A DNA stretch of 64,000 nucleotides, from positions 55,468,192 to 55,532,191 of the forward strand of contig OY829545.1 in NCBI GenBank assembly GCA_963691705.1. The letters are read 5' to 3'. The notes below the pieces were generated by a model. The model made no database searches, was not told the DNA's origin, and worked only from the letters and a program-made list of their open reading frames with translations. The stretch's first letter is position 1; each line of letters starts with the position of its first letter. A program made the position numbers and the translations under genes. The stretch is from Viola odorata. Taxonomy: Eukaryota > Streptophyta > Magnoliopsida > Malpighiales > Violaceae. Shown in pieces: positions 1-12,300 of this stretch.

Positions 1-146
1 TCCATCAGTTTTATTATTTGACATTTGAAGGTTCAAGATGCTCAAGGTTTATTAAGGAAAATCACATTTAGACAAGCAATCACAGAGAATATGAAAAATA
101 ATGAAAGAAACAACACCGATGGGGTGGTTTGACCAGCAAATGTCCT

Positions 147-207
<61 letters not shown>

Positions 208-324
208 AAAGGGAACCCTGGTAGTTCTAGTGCTAGGGTAACATAATATCTAGCTTTTAAAGGAACTAGCATAGTTAATGTTATGGCAATCAAATTGAAT
301 TTCCAAGAAAAAGTAGCCACCTAC
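1..324 (-). other. DCL4: Partial DCL4 intron, with TA microsatellite
   Basis: No coding sequence is visible. Read on the minus strand this is the beginning of the intron after the last DCL4 exon in the window; the donor GTAGGT begins at 324. A pure TA dinucleotide run of about 26 units covers roughly 149-202. The rest is ordinary AT-rich intron sequence. Confidence 0.75.
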
Positions 325-3300
325 GTTTTAATTAAGTGTTCCATATGGCTTGGACCGCTTGAACCTTTGTGTGGACTATGGCCATTCTTTTCAGGAATGG
401 CATTTGTAACAAAGTAAAAAGTGTTCCTGTATCGGGCATACACTAAACTGTTCTCGATGTCACAGATGCTTTGGCAACCATTAGCCATTTGCAAATGAGG
501 ATCTGAAGAAAAGTATTTTGTGTCGATAACATCCACTGGGTTCCGAAAAATAGGAGATGATAAACATCTTTTGACAGTCTCCCGATCTACTACCACTCTA
601 TTTTCATGACCATCCAAGATGGGAAGCAACAGGTAAAAGGTTGGGCATGATTCATAAACACCATTATTTCCCAAGAGAACAAATTCCTGAACAAATTTCG
701 ATCGATCAAGGATGACCTTGAGGAACATCTCTTGAAAATTCATAGCCTGCATTATCTGTACATACAACCCATGAATACTTGGAGCTAGTTCAATGATCAT
801 TGGAATCAACTACAGAATTACTACTGTACCTCTTCTTTGGTAAATGCTGAAATTCCTGATGGGACAAGCTTAGTGAACACTGATCTACCGCGAGCCAGAT
901 GAAGATCAAGCTCCATTCTCTCAGCCTCTTGAGGGAGAGGTACCTTGACAAACAGAGCAAACTTCTTGTAGATCCTGTCCTCAGGGACAGGAAAAAATTT
1001 AATAACGTAAGAGTGCAAATAGACCAAATTTTCCAACAAAGTCCAGGATTCCTTGAGAACAGTAGGAATGATCATCTCATGGAGTTCCCCTCTTGAATTC
1101 TCATCTGCAACAAGAAAAAAAGGGGAAAGGTTATACAACTAACTTGACCCCAAAAAAAAAATGGAAAGAAAGTTTTACTAGTGAGTTGCCAGTATCAACC
1201 TATGGAGCTGTTAGAATCAGACATTGTGACCTCAGACTCAAGATCAGCATCTTGGCCTGGCAAAAGAAAATCATTCAATGCACCCAGTTTATGTAATTGT
1301 TCAATGGCTTTCAGACAAGCATCTTTTTTGGCAGCTTCCATGGAAGATTGCGGTGTACTGGCTACTTGATGTGTTGGAGCATTGCATGGTAAGTTTACGA
1401 GGCAGACAGTTCCTCCTAAATCATCAAAATAATTGAACTTCGGCTTGGGGTCGAAGAACCTGAAAATACAAATCAATGAGGACGGTATATCTATCATAAA
1501 ACAACTGGAAATTGAAGGGAATAAGAGCTTACTCATCATGTGGGAGCTTTGCACAATAATGGTGCAATAAGGAGATGCTGTACCCAGGACTGATGGAAGC
1601 ACCAGATGCTTCTACTTTATATATGGGTTCCTCCTTGCTAGCGAATGTCTCTTTACAAGTTCTTGAAAAAATTTCCATATTCATTCGGACTTCATCCTTT
1701 TTAAAATTTTCTATTAAATTTACCTCCGTCTGGTTCCCACTGCAACAATAAGAACAGGATTCTGGTTTAGGCTTAAAAGACTACGCACCAGATGGATGGA
1801 CATTTCTGGTTTAGAAGAGTACCTGTCCACCAAAAATACGTATTCAGACTGAGGCATTCTTGCACGGCCTCTTGATTGTATAAAGCTAGAAACAGTTTCT
1901 GGAAGATCAAATCGTATCACAAGGCAGCAAGTCTGAATATCAAGCCCTTCTTCACCCACTTTAGTCGCAACCAACAAGTTCAACTGCAAATCAAGAAAGC
2001 CAGAGGAATCAATAACCAGCTTCAGTAAATTGGACAAGTATCGGATGCTTCAATTATATAGATAGGCACCGCGAGCTGTTCAACATATGCATGGTTTTAG
2101 TGGATTGTTATTTAGGATAAGGTTCCTAGCAGTTCTCTCTAGGTTGCTTCTTCCACTTCTATTTTCATTTTTCCCTCCTTTTGGAACCAAACACACAACA
2201 TAGTAAATGAAAAGAAAATCTATTCACAGGTCGCATTGATGAAAAATGGGTCATAGAGGAACCACATGGCAGATAGTGACTACTTTATCATTTAAACCAC
2301 TTGACCAAAAAAATTAGCTTTGTAGATTCTTTTTAATTAGTTTCATAAGTTGGCTCTAAAAGTGGTTGTTCTTGTCATATCTAACATAAGAGCATTGCAA
2401 ATGTTCATCAGGCACAAATCTGAGCTACATGATTTACCAGCCTCAGTAGCATATCCAAAAATCCCCGTCTCCATTTTCTTCAGTGGGTAGGCCTACAATA
2501 TAGCGCACTAAACACACTGGCAATTAACTTTTTTAGCCCCTTCGCTTCTCTGTTCTACCCTAATTGTTTGTGACTATTTCCAACTCAAAATATAAAAAAA
2601 AAGTACAAATAAACAAAATTTAGGAGCCTCAATGCCATAAAAACCTAATAGTCATTTCTTTTATAGACTAATTTCACCAAATGGTTTCACGTGGAACCCA
2701 GTGAATTACTACTCCAAGGAATCATCGAAACTAGAACATTTGAGACACATTTACAGTCAATTCAACTAAACTTGAATCCTTCCACAATAGGGTTGGCCAC
2801 ATGGATCATTTTCTTCCTTTCCATCTTTTCTGGACCAAGCTTTCTGTAAGCTATTGGGGTACCAATACCTTCTACCAATCCTGATTCCAGTCCCTGTTCA
2901 CTGTTTGCCTCAAACCTTTCAACCCAATCACCCTTTCTCATTGCACTGGACATCTCAAACCACCTAAGATGATAATGCATGCAAAATTGCAAATGTATCT
3001 CAGGTAAACAAATGCCAGGATAAATTCTTAGCAAGGATGCTTCACAAATTGTTGAAGATTCAGTTTCCTTGTTTTACGCCTTGATTTACTTCCTAATTAG
3101 TGGCTGATTTATTTCCTAATTTAGTGGTGTAATTACCCTTATATGTGTATATATATGTACCTATGTAAAGAGTCTATTCAAGTAAGAAATAAGAGAATAC
3201 TCTTCAAATTCTTTCATGGTAGCGGAGCTCTAGGTTGAAAACCTAAGAATCAATATCCAAATCCCTTCCAAACAAAAGCCTTTCACACTGCAGCTATGTC

Positions 3301-6300
3301 AACTGTTGACAACAGTCTAGACAACACTAGTTCCAGCAAAATTGCAGAAGAACCCTCTAATCAGAAAACTGGAGATTTCCAAAGTTTTAGGGTTTCCTAT
3401 AGGCTAAATAGAAATAACTACCTTAAGTGGTCTCAAGTCATACGTACGTATCTCAAAGGGAAAGGAAGACTCAACCATCTTCTCAATGCTGGACCTAAAG
3501 AAACCGATCCAGCTTTCGCGGCATGGGATGAAGAAGATTCTATGATTATGTCTTGGCTTTGGGACTCCATGGAGCCAATGATCAGCGACTACCTACATGT
3601 TCTTCAAGACTGCCAAGGAGGTATGGGACTTTGTTCAGAGGACATACTCCAAGGCTAAGGATACTGCTCAGGTATATGAGATCAAGATTAAGACAGCCAG
3701 CATCAAACAAGGGGATAGAACAATCACTGAATACTCCAATCAGCTCCAAAATCTGTGGCAGGAGCTGGATCATTACAGAACTTTCCAGATGAAGTGCCCT
3801 GCGGATGCTGAGATCCTAAAAAGGTTCATAGAGAAAGATCGAAGCTATGACTTTCTGGCTGGTGTGAACCCTGAGTATGATCAAGCTAAGTAACACTCTC
3901 GTGTATCTTTTCCTGTTAGTAATAAGAGAAGTTCCCAACCTTTTCAACTGATTCACAGTGATGTATGGGGACCTTCAGCTATCCCAAATATTTCTGGTGC
4001 TCGATGGTTCATTACTCTTATAGATGATTGCACCCGTGTCACTTGGACTTACTTACTCAAACAAAAATCTGATGTCAGTACTATAATCCCTGTCTTTCAT
4101 TCCATGATTCAGAATCAATTTGGAACAAAAATAAAGTACTTCAGGTCAGACAATGCCAAAGACTATTTTAACAACACCCTTTCATCCTTCTTTCAATCCC
4201 AAGGGATTATCCATGAGTCATCCTGTGTGTACACACCCCAACAAAATGGAGTTGCAGAAAGAAAAAATGGACATATTCTAAACATTTGCACCTGTGGCAA
4301 AAATGAATTCTGTCCCTTGCAGCACACTACAACTGGACTCTCCTTCAATATGATGTAAAGAACGCTTTCCTGCATGGTGAACTTGATGAAGAAATTTATA
4401 TGAGCATGCCACCAAGTTTTGAGGAGAATGAAGGTGACAAGGTCTGCAAACTAAAAAAGGCCCTCTATGGCCTAAAACAGTGACCAAGGGCTTGGTTTGG
4501 GAGATTCTCTAAGGCGATGAAGGAGTTTGGATACAAACAGAGTCAAGGAGACCATACCTTATTCATCAAACAAGGCACTACTGGTGGAGTCACCATTCTC
4601 CTAGTGTATGTTGATGATATTATTGTCACAGGGGATGATGAGAAGGAGAAAGAGGAATTGAAACTGAAGCTGATTTCAGAATTTGAATTAAAAGAGCTAG
4701 GGAGACTAAAATACTTCCTTGGAATAGAAGTTGCTTATTCCTCACAAGAAATCTTCACATCCCAACAGAAATATGTGGTAGATTTGCTAAAAGAGACAGG
4801 AAAATCTGGGTGTAAACCAGCCTCTACACCTATAGATGCCAATCACAAGTTGGGAGAAGCTAAAGAAGCACCAGCTGTAGACAAAAAGATGTACCAACAG
4901 CTAGTCGGCAAGTTGATTTACTTATCTCACACAAGACCCGACATTGCTTTCTCAGTAAGCATAATTAGTCAATTTATGCATGATCCAAGAATTCCTCACC
5001 TGCAGGCAGCCTATAGAGTACTACACGGAAGTCCAGGGAAGGGAATATTATACAGGAAGAACAACAACCTCTCTCTTGAAGGCTATACGGATGCAGATTA
5101 TGCAGGATCCCATGTGGACAGGTGGTCCACAACAGGATACTGCACCTTTCTGGGAGGAAATATGATCACGTGGAGAAGCAAAAAACAGAATGTAGTGGCA
5201 AGGTCTTCAGCAGAATCTGAGTTCAGAGCTATCTCCCTCGGATTGTGTGAGCTATTGTGGTTGAAAATAGTCCTAGACGATCTAGGAATTAAGTTTGAAG
5301 GTCCTATAAAGTTATATAGTGACAACAAGTCTGCATTATCGATTGCCCACAATCCTGTGCAGCATGACAGGACGAAACATATAGAAATTGACAGACATTT
5401 CATCAAAGAAAAAATAGAGGAAGGACTGGTATGCATGACCTATGTTCCCTCAGCTTCTCAGTTGGCAGACGTTTTCACCAAGGGACTGCATACTTCTACA
5501 TTCAATGGACTGATTTCCAAGCTGAGAATGGAAAACATCTATTCCTCAGCTTGAGAGGGGGTGTTGAAGATTCAGTTTCCTTGTTTTACGCCTTGATTTA
5601 CTTCCTAATTAGTGGCTGATTTATTTCCTAATTTAGTGGTGTAATTACCCTTATATGTGTATATACATGTACCTATGTAAAGAGTCTATTCAAGTAAGAA
5701 ATAAGATAATACTCTTCAAATTCTTTCACAAATCACACTATTTTCATGCATCATATCAAATTGCATCCATTTCTCACGAAACTAAGCATACTTTCCCTTT
5801 GCTTGCCCAGCCTACTTAAGGCTGTTACCACTTTAAGGTGCCTCCGTGCTAAAATGACCAATGGCAAAACCTGAATAATAGGTTGAGTATTACCTTTCCA
5901 TCTCGGAACTTTTCAAGAATGCCGTTCATGATCCTTCGGGACATATTCTTCAGTCCAGAGTGAACCCCGACAAGAAAATCACATTTCCAAGAGGTTAAGA
6001 GCTTGAGATTTTGTAGGATATATGCTAGGGATCTTGCAATAGCAATCCTATTTACAAAAACTATACATTTCATATTTGGTTGCAATCTGGAAAAGGAAAA
6101 TAAAGAATTGTCAAAGAACTTCCAAAGTTCCAATCGATATATATATATTGAATATTTTATAATAGGAAAATAATATAGAATAAAAAAAATCAAGCAAAGA
6201 TGACACGAGGTTATTGTGTTTATGCATAATCGCCATCATCAAGCTCTGTGGTTACCAAGTATCTGTTTAGAATCAATTTTCACTGCACTACAGTAATGGA

Positions 6301-9300
6301 TGTTTGAATTAAAAATGAACCCAGCAAATAAATTGCTTAGCAACTTGTTTACCATATAGTCACCAATGTGGGAAGGCTATGTCTGTAAGTTGTTGCATGA
6401 CCAAGATATATAATGTGGATGAACAAGTGCATGGTTATACTTTGTTCATGTCATAGTGGTTACAGATATCCTTGGCCCAGCTTATTTGTCGGCCAAGAGA
6501 AGCTCACCTCCCGGCCTACAGATTCAGGTATAAATTCCTTGGTATTAGCACCAAGGGTTGAACTGATGATAAGCATGGCCAACTTTGGGTTTCATACATA
6601 CACGTACCGATCAACTATGCATTCATACATATATGTTCTTATCATGTATAACTATGCAATAACCAAGAACCTAACCAAGTTGCAAGAAAGGAGTAGGTTT
6701 GAAGGAAACCAACACCAATAATTATGCAAATCTTTCAGTATAATGTGCCGCATAATTTTTGCAAAAAGAAATGTTCAAGCGCACTGTTACCAACCTGAAT
6801 GTTGATAGAATTCCAATAAGGCGTAGAAGCTTCTCGGAGAAAAATGGCTCCTTTAAAACTTCTTCACGTGAAATATCAGAAACAATACCATCTACAAAAG
6901 TGGGGAAAAAGATCTATGCAAAATAAAAATCCACTTATTTGCACCTTGAGATTTGTTTACACTACCAAATAAATAATAAAGAGTTTTAAAAAAGAAAACA
7001 AAATGTTAAAGACAACTTCAATCATAGCATAGAATTATGTTCTAACACTCCTAAAATCTGAAGAGAACAGACAGGAGGGAGAGAAATTTGGACTTCTAGG
7101 GGTTTGAATCTGGTAAGCTAAAGATACCTCTTGTGCAATTATTGGTAAAGATGCTTGAGACTTGATTTAGATATCTGCCATGCACATGATCATCACTTAT
7201 ATGCCCCACTGCTTCTATTATTGCATTCCTCTCACAATGATCACCTCCCAAAAGGATTCGGCAAACCTTCAGCATAATAATTGAAAATAAGAAATAACAA
7301 CTACATTAGAACTAAGATAACAATTACTTCATATATGAGTAACAAAGATAGTAAAGAGCAAGTGGATGCAATAAGAACTGACTTGCAATGCTCCCCAGAC
7401 ACCAAGACTTTTCAAACAAAACATGATATTTTCATGCATTCTGATGAGTGATTTTTTGGTGTGTCGAAGAGATTGGAGATTTTTATGATCGCCAGCCTTC
7501 ATCCCAATTTCTGATAAACACTGTTGTCATCACAAATAGTGGTAAGCCACAAAGAGAAATGGAACTTAAGACAAAAAGCACAAGCAGTAGCAATTTACCT
7601 GACTTTTGACCCCCTCAAGTTCATTATAATAGAACATAAAGGAACCAGATGCGCTGTTTGCAACAGGGCCATATAGATACACTTTAACCACAGGAGTTGC
7701 TACAAACCGTTCCAACTGTTCATCATCTTCAACAGAATAAACCTATAATTGGGAGTGGGAGCAAAACATACTCTCCATCAGTTAACATAATAGACTGTAG
7801 AAGGATAAAAAATGAAGGAATTACTGATGTTTGGCGTCATAAAGCCTCAAAATATTCCGATTCTTAGAATTCTTTGGTACCACTTTTCCACAGGTGGACC
7901 TAAGCACAAGTTAGTGTGGTAATCAACAGTTGCGGAGCCTCAATTTTTTTAAAAGGGGGGGCTATATATTTATTTATTTATTTAGTGGAGCAAATATGAA
8001 GGATTAAAGAAAAAAGAATAAAACTTAAAGGACTATTATGGGAGAATTCAATTTTTTTAGAAGCAAATATGAAGGATTGAAGTAAAAAGAATAGAACTTT
8101 GAGGACTATTATGGGAGAATTTGAAGTTTTAGGAAGCAAATATGAAGGATTAAAGTAAAAATAATAGAATTTTAATGAATACTATGGGAGAATTTAAAAT
8201 TTTAGGACTCAAATATGAAGGATTAAAGCAAAAAGAATAGAAGTTTAAGGACTGTTATAGGAGAATTTAAAATTTTTGGGGGGTGGCAATTTGAATGACT
8301 AATGTAAGAAGAACAAACGTTAGGGACTATTTCCGCCCTGGTAATCGACCACGTGTGCAACATTTGTCATGTCACGGGCATTAATATTATTGATGATACA
8401 AGACATATATGAAGGAAAACATCTTGGTATGTTCCCTTGTTCTGTCAAGCTTGCATAAGCTATTGACTGGCTTCATGTGAGTTACTTGAAAGATAAGAAA
8501 CATTAGGCTGAAGTAGCGTCATCAGAAGATTTTGATTGGGATCAAATTATTTTCATGTACCTTCACCAAGGAGGCCTAAGCGTAAGGTAGTCAACATATT
8601 TCAAGAAAGCAACCTATTAAAGGACTAGGATCAAGAAAGCAATATCCTCAACACATTTCTATTACTACCTTACGCATCCTGTTCTCTCTAAGCAACATAG
8701 ACATTTCTTTGAGTCCATAAAATCTAACCAAATGCAGATTATAAACAAAAGTTTTGCACTGACAATTTCAAGACAATGAAAGGCATGCATCTCACAAACT
8801 AAATAATATAAACGCCTGTTTCAAAACACTACCTTAGCATCAAGTATATTTTCAAGACTGTTGATGCTTTTTGGCAAATTTTCTGGACTAGAAGCACCTG
8901 CAAGAGTGAACAAGAATAAAGGAGAAAAATCAAATGAAAAAAATCTGAAAGTGAAGACTATAAAACTGAGCACAAAACTATAACAACTGTCAAACAATAT
9001 GTGTTTTACTTGTAAAATTTCAGAATCAGTCTATACAAATAAAAATAGCAGCCACTGAAGATCGTAAAAGTCTTTCTTGATCAAGCATTATTAGGAATTC
9101 CAAACAAATTTACTAGATCAATTTCTTTATAATCTATTGGTTGTCTTGATCCATGAATTGGCACATGCAGCTCTCTGAATGCAGCAAATGGAAAGACTAA
9201 ATTTCATATTCTTATTTCCCTGACCACCACAACCAATGTTGGTACATCATATTCTAAATATCTGACTATCAATAATAAAATTAAAGAGTGTAGTCAAATT

Positions 9301-12300
9301 TACCGGCAAACCACAAATCAGGTTGAACCACGACAAGTGTGGCATATGACAACTTTTCTTGTCAATGGTAGACCTTCTAAAAATAGTTAACTCCAGAATA
9401 GCCTTGATTAATTACTTTTGTTGCTTAGTGTAGGCCATTCTGGTGATACCTATTTAAAGCATTGTAATATTTTGTCGATTTTCAGACTGACATAATATAT
9501 TTGAAAGATAATAGTCTGTTTTATACAAGATTATTCTCAGGGCAGGGGATCATATTTGTTATTTTAGAACACGGTGTCCACCCATACTTAATACACTTTG
9601 CACATCTTTTCTGTTGCTAACCTAAGGTCATGCATACACATATTCATAAAACATTGTTCAAAATTATGAGGCATACTAATTTCAATGCGTGATGATTCAA
9701 ACTACAAAAGGAAGAGTCCAAGTTGTAGGCAAATGGGTTTCTTTTTAATGTTGATTTATTTTTACTTTCATATTTATGGCAGAATAATCTATCATAGTCA
9801 CTTAGATTAGAAGGCCTGTTTCATTTTGCTTCACTAGATTAGTTTAGTATTTTATAGTTTTACCCATTTAAACAATTGTAATAGTTTGCTAGTAATCTCT
9901 TTTTGACTAATAATATCCCAATCATAATATTTTCTCAATCTCAAGTGTTGTGTGCCTAAAAGTGCTATTATACGATGAAAAAACTGTTTACTCCTTATTC
10001 CTAGTTATTCTTTCACTCCACTCAAGGACTAGGCGAATGAATAAGCACAAATTGAAAGAAGCTGTCAAAATTACTTAACAATATCAACATGAATGCACGG
10101 TGATACCAGAAGCTGATGCAAAAAAGAGGAACACGATAGATCAATAACAAAATAAGTTCCAGCCACAAGAAGGGTGACTTGAGGTCAGTATGATCTGTTG
10201 TGGGCATGTGTAAACTGATGAGTATAAATGCAAGGGCCCACCAATTCCCTTGGGCACGCAGGAACCAATGGCTAATTGGCTAGAACACAAGGGTCTTCCA
10301 GAAAAGAAAAAAATAAATAAAATAAGAGCAATTTTCTTATAGTCCCCAGGAACTTTCATTTCTTTCTCTTCCCATAAATGAAGATGGTAAAAGAAAGAGC
10401 AGTAGGGGAATTGCTCTAGAAGGCCATCCATTAGGAGAGAGACTATACTAAAAATTTACTGTACTTCTTTGGGTAACTCAGGCTATTTGGTAACAAGGAG
10501 GGTAAGCATATGAATGCATATTATGCAATGTTGGTACATCCATAATCTGCAGCTTTTCATTCCTTGTTCAAATAAAAGTTATAGAAAAGATCACAAATTA
10601 GACATGTTCTCTGACATTGAGTTACAACGAATGAATCCTTCCTTTCTTTTTGTTCAATAAACATTCTGTTCAATGTACATTTAAGCCATTGCAAAACAAT
10701 AAATAACAAAACTAAATTTTAGTGTTTAGATTGCTTCAGTTATTGATTTTAGTGTTTCATAACTAGTGACTAAACTTGTTTTAAGGATTTGCAGGATAAG
10801 TGTTCCAAGAAAAGTGATGAAATTATTTTAAACATGTGTTAAGTTTACTATGATGGAAGAAGGTTAATGGAGTTATTTGTTACACTGAAACAGGGGGGCA
10901 GTTGTCCAGCTACAAGTATTTAAACTCTTGCCCTTCTGCAGAAGGAATATCAAAATACTTTTTCATCACTTTATTTCTCTCAACTATTTTTAATCCTCTC
11001 CAGCATATGTAAACAGTGTATCTTTTGATTTGCAAGCACAACTGGACATCTAATTTCACATTACTCACTGTTATAGTCATACAACAAACAAATAGTTTAT
11101 GTAACATGAAGCTAGAAGAAGCTAAAAACAATTGAACTCCCACAACGAATACAAGAGAACAAATTGTTGCAATCCTCACAAGAGGTTCAATATATTCATT
11201 AAATTAACAGAGATATTATGCATCACTAGACATCAGTAGTAGGCACAGAAACAGATAGGCATATATATATATATATATATAACTACATTACCTTTCCCAA
11301 CAACTGGAGATGCTGTCATGCCAAATATTCGGGGATTTTTCCCATTGTTAGGCTTGTAGAAGACCTAAGGCATAAGAAGATTGATTAAATCATCCAACAA
11401 TGATAAAATAGTATCTTCTCACATTTATATATTTCCTATGTACCAAAAATAACATATATTTAGATATATGATTATGCAGCCATTTACTTTCATGATTTGT
11501 GCATAAGGGTGATTGCTTTGGACTTGGGCATGATGACACTCGTCAAATATCAAAAGAGTGATAAACTCCATCTTGATAATGCTGTGACTCAAGCCATGCA
11601 GTAGAACCTGAGGTGTCATGACTAGAACCTGCACAAAGGCACAAAGGACGGAAGTTCCATCCCGTATAGATGTTACATCAACAGTTCAACAGAAAGAGAC
11701 GATACAAGGATTTGGGCAAGGTTGAACGTGAACAAATTAAAAGAAAAATAAAAATGAAAACTCGCTTCTCTCCTTACGCTAGTCTAAGTGATGAAATTCT
11801 GAGTTTAACAAACCATAATAAAGAGTAATGCTTTTGAACAAACCTAAGAAAATAGTTTCATTCAGATTTTAAAAAATCTGTGTCAAATCTGAACTACATA
11901 CCTCAGAACAATAAATTCTTAAATGCCATATGTACAAGGAAAACTTCAAACCACCCAGGGAACAAATAATTCAATCCTTAACCAGTATAAATACCTCATA
12001 TTGTTCGATCTCTTTTTCCCACCCAGAGAGGCTCTTCAAGTGCTTGGGGCTCCCACAATGGATCGCAACCTTGAAATCAGTCGACTCCTCTATAACCTTG
12101 GCTTGCTGCAAGAATAGTACCAGTTTTATTTAAGAACATGTATAATGCAAGCAATGACTGGTTCTACGTACGTCACAACATTCAAAATTTAAATTCTACC
12201 CGAATTATTCATTTCAGCTACAAAGAATAAACAAGTACATAAAGTTTACATAAAAATATATCATGCTTGCGAATGTAGAGAATTAGCATTAAGCACATAG

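Larger units (their letters stand above)
3050..5728 (+). mobile_element. Internally deleted Ty1/copia LTR retrotransposon (element 1)
   Basis: A 2,679-bp insertion bounded by two 167-bp direct LTRs (3050-3216 and 5562-5728) that differ at two positions. Both begin TGTTGA and end TTTCA. A 5-bp target duplication, CAAAT, lies at 3045-3049 and 5729-5733. The LTR is followed at 3217 by a primer-binding-site-like TGGTAGCGGAGC, and a purine tract (TTGAGAGGGGG) precedes the 3' LTR. Remnants of gag, integrase, reverse transcriptase and RNase H lie in copia order (integrase before RT). A full copia element is about 5 kb, so roughly half is missing. It lies in a DCL4 intron, antisense to DCL4. The element cannot be autonomous. 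Confidence 0.95.
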
